Assembly (NCBI GenBank): GCA_963920575.1
Contig: OY986971.1
Location: 21,442,492-21,506,491, forward strand
Origin: Narthecium ossifragum
Lineage: Eukaryota; Streptophyta; Magnoliopsida; Dioscoreales; Nartheciaceae
Length of the DNA stretch: 64,000 nt
Direction of reading: 5' to 3'
Shown: piece after piece, positions 42,531-52,380 of the stretch
How the letters are laid out: every line of letters begins with the position of its first letter
Position numbering within the stretch: position 1 is the first letter of the stretch
Notes under the pieces: generated by a model
The model's input: the letters and a program-made list of their open reading frames with translations, nothing else
The model's database searches: none
What the model was told of the DNA's origin: nothing
Position numbers and translations under genes: made by a program

Positions 42531-45500
42531 AGTAGATGTGCTGATAGATTCAGGGGCGTCTCATTCCTACATTGCTAGCATGTACGTGGCATCGCTAGGG
42601 TTAGAGACGAGTCGGCTAGAGGTGGCACAGTCTGTAGACTCACCGATCAGCGGGGCAGTCAGGGTGGACCGGGTCTGCCGATCGTGTTCATTGGAGGTTG
42701 GAGGCCTCCGGGTCTATCCAGACCTGCGGGTGCTAGACATGACCGGCTTTGACGTGATACTCGTTATGGACTGGTTGGCAGCATACCGGGTTGTCATCGA
42801 CTGAGGTCGCCGGAGGGTGGTCGCTTGGACACCCGACGGGACACGGTTTGTGTTGTTGGTGGATCGGTTCTCCGCCAATTCCTTTGCGTGTGGTGTAGGG
42901 AGGCGTGGCAGCGAGCTCTCAACCTTGTTGGCCAACCTGTCCCTGCCCGGTTCTGAGGGAGTGCAGCAGGGTAGTTTTCCCAGGATCGTGTGCGACTACA
43001 CCGACGTGTTTCTCGAGGTGGTACCAGGGCTTCCACCACCCAGAGAGGTCGATTTCGAGATCGATCTAGTACCAGGTACGGCACCGATCTCTCTCCCAGC
43101 TTTCAGGATGGCACCAGCAGAGCAGAGTGAGTTGAGGACCCAGCTAGATGAGCTGATTAGCAGAGGTTTCATCCGTCCCAGCATGTCTCCCTGGGGGGCG
43201 CTAGTGTTGTTCGCAAAGAAGAAGGATGGTACCCTTCGACTTTGCATAGACTACAGGCGGCTCAACAGGGTGACGGTGAAGAACAAGTATCCGATGCCGC
43301 GGATCGATGACCTGTTTGACCAGTTGCGGGGATCTTCAGTGTTCTCGAAGATCGACCTCCGCACCGGCTACCACCAGTTGAGGGTTTGGTATTGCGACAT
43401 CCCGAAGATGGCATTCCGGACTCGGTACGGCCTGTACGAGTTCGTGGTGATGCCGTTTGGGCTGACGAACACACCAGCAGCGTTCATGGATCTCATGCAG
43501 AGGATCTTCCGGCCCTTTCTAGACGAGTTCGTGGTGGTGTTCGTCGACGACTTCCTTATCTATTTCCGGTCAGAGGCGGAGCACGAGCGACACTTGGCGA
43601 CGGTGTTGTAGCTACTTCGGGAGCATCGGCTTTATGCCAATGCTTCCAAGTGCGAGTTCTGGCTTGCAAAGGTGGGGTTCCTTGGACACGTGATGTCGGC
43701 AACAGGGATCTCAATCAACCCCGCCAAGGTGGAGGCAGTGGTACAGTGGCAGAGACCGAGAACAGTGTTTGAGGTCCCCAATTTCCTGGGCTTGGCGGGG
43801 TACTACAGGCGGTTCGTGCGGGACTTCTCCAGAGTCGCCGGGCAGTTGACCAGACTGACACAGAAGGCCGTCCCGTTCGTGTGGGATGACGCTTGTGAGC
43901 GAGCCTTCGTGGAGCTGAGGACCAGGTTGACCAGTGCACCGGTGCTGATCGTCCCCGAGCAAGGCGTTGGTTACAGTGTCTACTGCGACGCCAGCGGTGA
44001 GGGTTTGGGGTGTGTCCTCATGCAGGAGGGCCACGCAGTTTCCTATAGTTCTCACCAGCTGAAGAACCATGAGAGGAACTTCCCAACCCATGACTTGGAG
44101 CTAGCAATAGTGGTCTTCGCCCTGAAGACCTGACGTCACTACCTCTATGGCGAGAAGTTTTCTGTCTTCTCGGACCATAAGAGCTTGAGGCACGTCTTCA
44201 CCCAACATGACCTCAACCTGAGACAGCGACGCTGGATGGAGCTACTGGAGGACTACGACTTTGAGTTGCATTACCATCCTGGTAAGGCAAACGTCGTAGC
44301 AGACGCGCTGAGCAGACAGGTGAGAGACACCAGAGCAGCAGTTGCAGGGTTGTCTGCGCGGCAGTGGCAGGCTCTAGAGACAGCGGGCTAGTTGGGGCTC
44401 GAATTTGAGGATCGGGGATCCCGCAGCTTCCTCTACGCAGTGCAGAGCATGCCAGCAGTCTTAGCCAGAGTGTTAGAGGCACAGCACAATGACCCAGAGC
44501 TCGAGGAATTACGCACAGCAGCGAGCACAAAGGGTGCAGACGGAGACTGGACAGTATCGCCAGATGGAGGGCTACGGTTCCGAGGCAGAGTAGCGGTTCT
44601 AGTAGATCCTGTTCTTCGAGACGACGTCCTACGAGAGTTCCACCACTCTCGCTTTGCAGTTCATCCCGACGGCACCAAGATGTACCAGGATCTTTGGCGA
44701 CAGTTCTGGTGGCGCGGGATGAAGAGGGCAGTGATGGAATTCATATCGCGCTGCCTTACCTGTCAGAAGGTTAAGACAGAGCACCAACGGACTCTGGGGT
44801 TACTACAGCCGCTTCCACTAGCTGAGTGGAAGTGGGAGCACATCACGATGGACTTCGTGACCAGGCTACCGAGGTCTCCTAGGGGGAATGACGAGATTTG
44901 GGTCATCGTTGATCGATTGACCGAATCGGCACACTTCCTGCCTATGCGAACGATAGACTCGACTGATAGGTTGGGCGGTTTTTACGTCTGGGAGGTAGTC
45001 AGACTACACGGGGTTGCAATTTCTATCGTGTCAGACTGTGACCCCAGGTTCACCAGTAGGTTCTGGCGGGACTTTCAGGAGGCAGTTGGCACACTCCTTA
45101 CCTTTAGTACGGCGTTTCATCCGTAGACAGATGGGCAGTCAGAGCGGACGATCCTGATCTTGGAGGACATGCTGAGAGCATGTGCCCTCGACGTAGGAGG
45201 CAGCTGGGAGGAGTACGTTCCCTTGGTGGAGTTCGCCTACAACAACAGCTACCAGTCCAGTCTTGGAGTAGCACCTTTCGAGGCGTTGTACGGTAGGCCG
45301 TGTCGTTCCCCAGTTTGCTGGACAGAGGTTGGAGAGGCTTCACTCACCGGTCCAGACATCGTCAGGAGGTCGTCAGAGAGGTTAGCGCAGATTAGGCAGA
45401 GGCTTCTGACGGCTCAGAGCCGGCAGAAGAGCTATGCAGACCAGAGGCGACGACCGCTTGAGTTCGCAGTTGGCGACAGTGTGTTACTGCGAGCAGGACC

Positions 45501-45915
45501 GAACAGAGGGTCTGTTAGGTTTGCTAGCGGGGGCAAGTTGGCTCCGAGGTTCGTCGGGCCGTTTGAGATCCTAGAGAGAGTCGGCGAGGTAGCCTACCGC
45601 TTGGACCTTCCTCATCACATGTTTGTTGAGCACCCGACTTTTCACGTGTCGATGCTGAGGAAGTACCACCTTGACCCATCGCATGTCATCAGAGTGGATG
45701 ACATTGAGCTTGAGTCAGACGCGACGTTCGTTGAGCAGCCTGTTCGAGTACTTGATCGGAGGGATCAGGTCTTGCGGGGCAAGACGATTCCCTTGGTCAA
45801 GGTACTGTGGAGGCATAGAGGCGTCGAGGAGATGACCTGGGAGCGCGAGGCGCGCATGCGGCAGGAGTATCCGCACTTGTTCCCTTCTCGAGGTAACTTT
45901 TGTCCTGTCTTCTAG
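42530..45915 (+). pseudogene. pol (protease, RT, RNase H, integrase) of the full-length element
   Basis: Protease: LIDSGASHSYI (42,541). RT: 42,817-43,611 with [21 protein letters not shown] and the catalytic FVDDFLIY. RNase H: 43,672-44,390 with [13 protein letters not shown] and the tail [13 protein letters not shown]. Integrase: zinc-binding HHSRFAVHPDGTK/CLTCQ at 44,640-44,765, then the catalytic triad TMDFV, SDCDPRF and the Glu of DGQSERTI, then GVAPFEALYG (45,268) and a chromodomain-like C-terminus (45,780-45,890). Stops are scattered: TGA after VVID (42,802), TAG after ATVL (43,609), TGA after LKT (44,131), TAG at 44,389 and TAG at 45,124. Most look like single-base changes in otherwise continuous frames, typical of slow decay. 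Confidence 0.92.
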
Positions 45916-45990
45916 TGTAGCTGTTTCTTTTGTTCTGAGCCCTACCTTTATCGAATCTCGGGACGAGATTTCCTTTTAAGGGTATTAGGA

Positions 45991-48287
45991 TCTGAGGACC
46001 CGTCCCTCTACTCCTGCGGCTCGTCGTGGACCGCAAGGGCAATTTGGTAAATTGCGCCTTGTCGGCTTGTTTCACACCCGCGTGTGCACACACTGACCAT
46101 GTTTGTGGTAATGTTGGCTAGAATGGTTAGTGGGATCCGGGATCAAAAGATCCGGGCTTGGGCTTAAATTCTAGCCCAAGTCTAGCTTTCTGCACCTAAA
46201 GGATCGATCCTTCCTTGCTAGAAGATCGATCTTTATGGTGCCAGAAAGTCAAGTGCGATCGTCATGAAGGATCGATCTTTGCCTAGGGAAAGATCGATCA
46301 TTCATAAGTCGGTTCGTTTGCCAATAAAGCAGACGAGACTTTCTTCCTTGAATCCTTTTGAAATCTGGAGATCTGAGCTCAGATCTTGCGATCTTTGAAG
46401 GCGTTTGAGGATGATCCAAGGCCTGGTAGCTTGGATTGAAGCTGCTCTTGCTTAGGTAGGGATTCCTACCTACATCTTTTCGGGTTTTTGGTTTTTTCGG
46501 TTTTATTGTGTTCTTATGCTTAGATCTCTCAATATACATGTTTGATTGCTGAGTTTTCACCGGTTTTGGACTCGTGGGGTCTTGAGCTATCAGATCCCAG
46601 AGTTTGGTTAAGTTTGGATGTACCTTCCAACGGTATTCCTCGTCGGAAGTACGCCGGAGAACCCATCCGGATCGATCCTTCAAGAGGAAGGATCGATCCC
46701 TCTGGGTTGGTCATGCTACGCCCGATAAAGGATCGATCCTCTGCTTGGAGAATATCGATCCTGGGTCTTGGGTGGCATGGTTACCCTGCGTAGCGAGGAA
46801 GATCGATCTTCCTGGGAGGAAGGATCGATCTTTCTTGGCGCGAGGAGAAGGGTACCCACTGTTACTTAAGATATCGATCTTTCTAGGAGGAAGGATCGAT
46901 CTTCTTTAGCTCAACAGTGAGGGAAGCTCACTGTTGCATAAAAGATCGATCCTTTAGCAGCAAAGAGGATTTTTCATGACTTTTGCCCGCGGGGCTTGGT
47001 ATGTCGGTTTTCTTTACCGATTTATACCTTGTACATATGTTTAAGCATGTTAGCCCTATAATAGGGCAATGGTGAACCGGGGGAGTGATGACTCCGGGGA
47101 TGTTTAGAATAAACGGGCGGGTAGCCCTACAGCTTTCCCTAGCCTTGCATGCCGGCGTGCGGCGAGGGCTTTATCTGTGTTATCTGTGAGCTGTTATTGC
47201 GGGGCTGCTTCCCGGTGCATGTGTTGTGGTGGACTGCTGACAGTTGGTGGGGTACCACTGTAGCAGTCCTTAGGCCTTATTTACCTGTTCACCATCCCGG
47301 CCCGGCAGGGTGCCGTGCCCAGACCTTGTTATTTATATCATCACATACTGTTGCATGTTTAACTGTATTATCCTGCGCATGTCCATAGCATGTATTGTGT
47401 TATGCATTAGTTGCATCTGTGTAGGGCGTTGCCGATCCGGGGCTTTCGGGTAGCCCGGATCTAGCTCTAGGACCGTTGTGGGTAGCTTGGTACAGGACTC
47501 GATTTGTAGTATTCAGTCGTTTTCGATGATAGGGTTAGATGACCTAAATACATGTTGCTTGATGTTTATAGAGGTCGTGTCGGCCTCGAGCCAGATGTTG
47601 TGGGTGCAACCGGTGTCAGTTCTTGTCCATTGGGGGCCGTCGGAGTGAGTCCAGCCCAGGCAGTGTTTGTTCCTGCCCGCAGTGGTGACCAGCGTGGGCC
47701 CAGTTCATTTGGGAGACCACAGCTGGAACCCTGCGACACTAGGTGTATCCAGGATGGGCCCAGCTCTTTAGGGTGACCATGGTTGGGTATGCCTAGGGAC
47801 ATCGGCAAAGGGTTATGGGACCCTTGCTGCACACCCAAGTCTTGCTTGAGGGCGGCACTGTTGTGTTCCCTCCCTTGTGAGTATCGTAGTGTAGTGTCCC
47901 TGCTGAGCTTAGTGCTCACTCCTACCTGGGCTGCGTTTTGCAGGTGCTGGCGCTAGCTCTTCTTTGGTCGCCCCTACCGGGCCGATGTTTGGTGACGTGG
48001 CGACGTCTGGCGGTGCTTGAGAGGTGGCGATCTTTACAGCTTTACACCTTTTTGTTATAGATAGTCTCCTATGGGAGTGATAAATATATAATTTCCCTGT
48101 TTTGAGGACATGTATCTATTCTAGCTCAGTCTTTGAGGTTCTGAATGTTTGTATAATACAGGATGATTATGAATTGTTAGGGTAACCACTACGATTAGAT
48201 GGAAACATCGTCAAAATTTCCGCAGTAGGTTAGGTTCTGCTTCGCGTCGCCCGGCCCGGTTGGGCCTACGCGGGTCGGGGCGCGACA
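45991..48287 (+). repeat. 3' LTR of the full-length element
   Basis: The first bases are TCTGAGGACC (TG to TC relative to the 5' LTR). It ends GGGGCGCGACA and is followed by the GGAAG duplication. The donor-like motif is at 46,456 and the acceptor-like at 47,943. The hairpin array is kept except for a 22-base loss near 46,950, where the 5' LTR has a second hairpin arm. Confidence 0.92.
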
Positions 48288-48429
48288 GGAAGAGTACTGA
48301 GGAGAAGAAGTGAAGAGAAGAGGGAAGAGTAGGATCGGAACCTTGATGTCGATGGGAACCTTGGTGGTCATGAAGTAGTCGAGGAGGTCGATGAACCAGA
48401 GGACGCCATCCCTCAGGACAATGATCGTG

Positions 48430-49260
48430 GGTCGCGTGGCCAACGGCGGGTTTGGCGTGGCCAACGGCGGGTTTGGCGTGGCCAATGGCGTGGGCCGAGG
48501 TCGACGCGGGTTGGACGCGGCCGACGGCGTGGGGCGTGGACGGCATGGGGCGTGGATCGCATGGGCGGGAGAGGATGTGGCAGACAGAGCGCCGGTGGCG
48601 ATGGCAGCTAGATGGAGAGAGGGGAGCTCCACACGGTTTGGATGCTAGGAGATCGATGATGTTGTCGGCGTGGGTCGAGCTCGACGACAACGGCGTGGGT
48701 GGACAGCTCCTGTTGGCGGCGTGGGTCGAGCTCGACGACGACAGCGTGGGTGGATAGCTCCTCTCCTAGCGTGGTAAGGGAAGTGAGAGTGAGAGAGGGC
48801 GATGGGAGTACGAAGGGGGGTTGGGGCGATCGACGACGGGGATACCTGCTTGGCTGTCCGGGAGAGGATGCGGCACATAGAGCGCCGGCGGCCAGATGGA
48901 GAGAGGGGAGCTCAATGGGGCTTGGAAGCTCGGAGATCGATGATGTTGGCGGCGTTGGTCAAGCTCGATGCCGGCGGCGTGGGTGGACAACTCCTCTCCT
49001 AGCCAGGAAAGGGAAGAGAGAGTGAGAGAGGGGGATGGAAGTGCGAAGTAGGGTTGGGGCGATCGGCGGCGAGGATACCTACCTGGCTGTCCGATAGAGG
49101 ATGCAGCAGACAGAGCGCCGGCGGCGATGGCGGCCAGATGGAGAGAGGGGAGCTCCACGGGGTTGGATGCTCGGAGATCGATGATGTTGGCGGCGTGGGT
49201 CTCGACGATGGCGGCGTGGGTGGAGACCGATGCATCCGACGGAGAGGGAGGTGTGGCCGA
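48430..49260. repeat. GC-rich minisatellite inside Helitron
   Basis: A 24-bp unit GGCCAACGGCGGGTTTGGCGT repeats three times from about 48,439. A roughly 250-bp unit (AGATGGAGAGAGGGGAGCTC, then GAGATCGATGATGTTG, then GGCGTGGGT) recurs, diverged, from about 48,608, 48,893 and 49,135. Frames on the minus strand (for example 48,999-49,550) are proline/leucine-rich repeats of no recognised family. Confidence 0.8.
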
Positions 49261-49781
49261 CAACGTGGGGCGAGGATGATGCGTCTGACGGGGAACTGGA
49301 GGCCGGCCTTCACGGAGCGAGTCACGGGCCGACGGCGGGTTGGGAGAGGGGCGAGGTTGTTCACTGAGAGGCGGAAGCGATCCTTTCGGATCTCAGCTCT
49401 CTTCCTCTGCCTCCTTCTCGCGATCGCCAATGGCTGATGGGAGATGGTCGACGGCGTGGGGAGGAAGAGAGGTAAGGGAAGAGAGAGTGGGAGAGGTAAG
49501 GGGAGACAGGAGAAGTAGAGGGGGATGGGATGGCTGGTTCTTTCAGTCACATCCTGTCCCTTGTCTCTCTCTATTCAAAAAATTTCAAAAATCGGTGGGA
49601 GAGTGTTATTTGGCTGAATATTTTGGGTGGACATTTTGGGCGGGAACTCAAAACTTTGGATGGGAATGTAAAATTTGATGATGAAATCTGGCCCGTTGGA
49701 TGTGATTAGAGATAAATCTGGACCGTTCTTTATGTCTTATAGTTGAGACATTTCAGAAACTGCTTTTCCTTATATAATAGA

Positions 49782-51117
49782 TATATATGTATATATATAG
49801 TTTGTGGTTGCTTTATTGCTTTGTGGTTAACCGGGGGAGTGATGACTCCCGGGAATGTTTAGTATAAATGGGCCGAGGGTGTGCCCTGCATGCTTAGTAT
49901 AGATTTACTACTTTGATTAATAGCCTCGCTGATTGCCAGCGTACGCCGGGGGCATAACCCGTTGTACTGGTAGATTATATATCTTGTATGTTTGGATTGT
50001 TGGCTTGGCCCTGGGTTGTATCCCCTTATAGCAATTTCAGTTGACGGCTGTGGACGCCATTGTAATGCAGAAATTGGCTCGTTGTTGTTGTTGCTTAGCT
50101 GTTGGCCAGTTACATGTGGGGTAACAGTGGAACCTTAGTCTATCATGTGCCAGAGAGCACTGAAGACTATTGTATATATGTGTTATCATTTTTGCTTTGC
50201 TCTAATCGTTGTATTGTTAGTATAGCTTATCTGTATTTGAGACTCTTGCTATGCTCACCCCTTTGGCTAGCTATAGGCTATGCCTAGCCCTGTATAATTG
50301 ATGTCATCTTGTTGCATGCTTATATATCTTTATCTGTGCCTGAGCATTGCATGCATCTTGTTTGCATTAGAGCATAAGGCTAGGGTGCGGGTGAATAGGG
50401 TCTTCGCCGATTCGAGGCTCTCGGGTAGCTTGGATCTAGCTCTAGAACCGTGGCTGGGTAGCAAGGACTAGGGTGTGATTGTTATGCTAAATCTCTGTAT
50501 TCTCGAGGATGGGTTTAGTTGGCTATCATCTGTTGTTTGAGGTGTAGAGGTCGCCCAGAGTTCTCGTCTCATGCTCAGTATCCGTGTTAAGGGAAGTTAC
50601 GTGCTGCCCTAGGTCCTACCCCTTTGTTGTGCAGCGCTGGGGGCTTGGTGGTTGAGGGAGACAGTTGTTGACAGTTGAGGTCACAGAGAACGTGCCCTGG
50701 GGTAGGCGGTGGTCGTAACGTGAGTTTCCCTTAGACATGAGACAGAACCCGGGACTTTGTAGTTTCCCCTCTTTCCTGTGCGACATAGAGTAGAGTAGAA
50801 CCCTACTGAGCTGATCGCTCACTCATACCCGGGCTGCGTTTGCAGGTTTAGGCTTCGGCTCTTCCTCGGTGGTTCCAGCTGGATGAGGTCTTCGCGGCGC
50901 GTCGACTTCCGGAGGCGTGTGAGGTCTCAGAGAGACAGAAGTATATTTTGACAGCTTTTGTTTAAAAAACCTTTTGAGAATGATGTATTTAATGTTTAAT
51001 ATATGAAATCTTGTTCCCTCTTATGATTGAGTTTTATTCCGCAATGTAATATTTAGTTTTACCTGTATGCCCTTAGAAGTCTTTAAGTTCAAATTAATTC
51101 TGCTTTGTGTGTTGTCG
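49782..51117 (+). repeat. old Tekay-like 3' LTR, right part
   Basis: It continues the LTR split at 36,935. It contains AACCGGGGGAGTGATGACTC (49,830), as in the LTR at 39,800, and the acceptor-like GGGCTGCGTTTGCAG/G at 50,845. The expected end (...GCGACA) is lost; sequence passes into another LTR fragment at about 51,118. Total LTR length is about 2.5 kb. Confidence 0.78.
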
Positions 51118-51540
51118 CTAATGAGTCACTAAGTATTCATAATTAAACCCCTTAAATTAACTTTGTTAAGTCTAGAGTAGTTTTATTTAATAGTTTGTTA
51201 GTTGATTTCAGGTTTAATCATGATTTGAGAAGAAATATAAGAAATTCGGCTAAAAATATGGATTTATGTGATAAAGACTGCTTCGTCGGCTGTGAGGAGA
51301 ATATTCGCCAGAACTTCTATATAAGTCCACATATTTTGTAAATTCAGTATGTGATAGAATAGTTCAAGAAGTACAACTTTTATGTTGAACATTTTGCGAG
51401 ACTCCTGATGGATTGATACCAGTTTTGAAAAAGATAAAGATACACAGCTGCTGGAAAACTAGTATATTGACGTTCAGAAGAATATTCCTAAAATATTCCC
51501 GATAAGCCAAAATATTATGAAATATTTGGAATATTTCGGG
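51118..51540 (+). repeat. truncated LTR fragment, same family as 52,381
   Basis: It starts TAATGAGTCACTAAGTATTC and follows the LTR at 52,381 (TGATAAGTCACTAATTATTC) for about 420 bases, then diverges at an AATATTTCGG. It is only the beginning of the LTR, next to an Athila/Tat-like gag remnant. Confidence 0.7.
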
Positions 51541-52076
51541 GTTTTTTTTCCTCTCCTCCTAAACTTTTGTTTTCTTTTTCTTTTTTATTTCTGACGTGTG
51601 TATGAACCTGTATGCAAGGTAGAAGGGCCTTGAATTTTCCTTTGACACCTTTTGACCCTAAACTTGAAATCCCTGATTTACCTCCTGATTCTTTCTCCAC
51701 AATGGCCTTAGCTGCATGAGCTAATATTGTAAACGGTGGGGGAAACAGGAACCACAATAACAATAGAAAATTCCCTATTAGGAATCACTTTCTGCCTGGA
51801 CTTTACACTTATGGCTCCTGTATTAACCCACCTGTCATTATTGCCACACAACATGAGATTAAACCCAACTAGATTACAGCGTTACCAACTTTTTATGGGC
51901 GTGAGAATAAGGATCCTTATGAACATGTAGCCAACTTCCTTGAAATTCTTTGAATGTTTAAGCTTGAGCACTTTAACGATGATGCCTTCAGATTAAAGCT
52001 TTTTCCCTTGTCAATGAAAGATAAAGCTAAACATTGGTTATGATTTATAATTTAAAATTTTCATTAAAATCGAAAA
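51541..52076 (+). pseudogene. Athila/Tat-type gag remnant
   Basis: 51,850-52,040 encodes ENKDPYEHVANFLEIL, stop, then MFKLEHFNDDAFRLKLFPLS and MKDKAKHWL. 'DPYEHL..FLEIC....DDA.RL.LFPFSL.DKA..WL' is the gag core (retrotrans_gag) of Athila/Tat elements. Upstream is a pyrimidine-rich leader (51,541-51,600). A TGA and frame changes break it, and the rest of gag-pol is missing. The neighbouring LTR fragment of the 52,381 family suggests that family belongs to Athila/Tat. Confidence 0.72.
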
Positions 52077-52380
52077 AATGAATTTTTCTCCTCTATTAAC
52101 TTGCTTATGGTTCATCCATTCATTAGTTCATATGGTTAAACAAACCCGGTTCTTTTTAATTATTGGTCGGATCAAGATGGCTATTTGGTTGGTCAAATTC
52201 ATACCTAATCCTATATCTAGGCTATCCTTCTCTCTCACAAATCTCACCCCTCACGCCCGCACGATCACGACTCCTTCTTCAGCAAGCTCCATCATCACTC
52301 CACTTTACTACCCCCACCGGATCACCACCCTATCAACTCCCTCTCCCTCCTCCCTTTCCTTCATCCAAGACCGGCCTCTC
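52077..52380. other. short unassigned target sequence
   Basis: Pyrimidine-rich DNA with no recognised gene. It is the left flank of the solo LTR that follows. Its continuation after both solo LTRs is 55,256-55,270 and 57,654 onward. Confidence 0.5.

Larger units (their letters stand above)
38694..48287 (+). mobile_element. full-length Tekay/Del-like Ty3/gypsy retrotransposon (9.6 kb)
   Basis: Two LTRs of about 2.3 kb (38,694-41,013 and 45,991-48,287) flank gag-pol. They are bounded by the 5-bp target duplication GGAAG (38,689-38,693 and 48,288-48,292). An initiator-Met-tRNA primer site follows the 5' LTR. Gene order is gag, protease, RT, RNase H, integrase. Long LTRs and an integrase C-terminus ending LVKVLWRHRG..EEMTWEREARMRQEYPHLF (chromodomain-like) indicate the Tekay/Del branch of chromoviruses. 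LTRs differ at 6 positions in one 120-base stretch I compared (38,761-38,880 versus 46,061-46,180), so the insertion is not recent. Stops in gag and pol make it non-autonomous today. Confidence 0.93.
36936..49781 (-). mobile_element. non-autonomous Helitron, minus strand, with nested gypsy element
   Basis: On the minus strand the right end reads A/TCTATTATATAAGGAAA, a Helitron 5' TC after host A. The left end reads CCGTG-TCGTAGG-CACGG (5-bp hairpin), then GTATTTA-CTAG/T, the Helitron 3' hairpin plus CTRR before host T. No target duplication is expected. The host LTR sequence continues on both sides. Removing the gypsy insert and its duplication leaves about 3.25 kb without Rep/helicase motifs, so it is non-autonomous. 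38,360-38,690 (-) may be exonic (a long frame ending at a CTCCG/GTGAGC donor). 48,195-48,460 (-) carries the unidentified segment TIIVLRDGVLWFIDLLDYF. 48,575-49,260 is a three-fold diverged repeat. Confidence 0.65.

Noticed and set aside
48300..48460. Chaperonin CCT subunit start, suggested by TIIVLRDG
   Set aside because: Only a few residues match and the continuation is unlike any CCT subunit.
48999..49550. 183-codon minus-strand open frame in the Helitron
   Set aside because: Pro/Leu-rich product of a minisatellite, with overlapping frames equally open on both strands.
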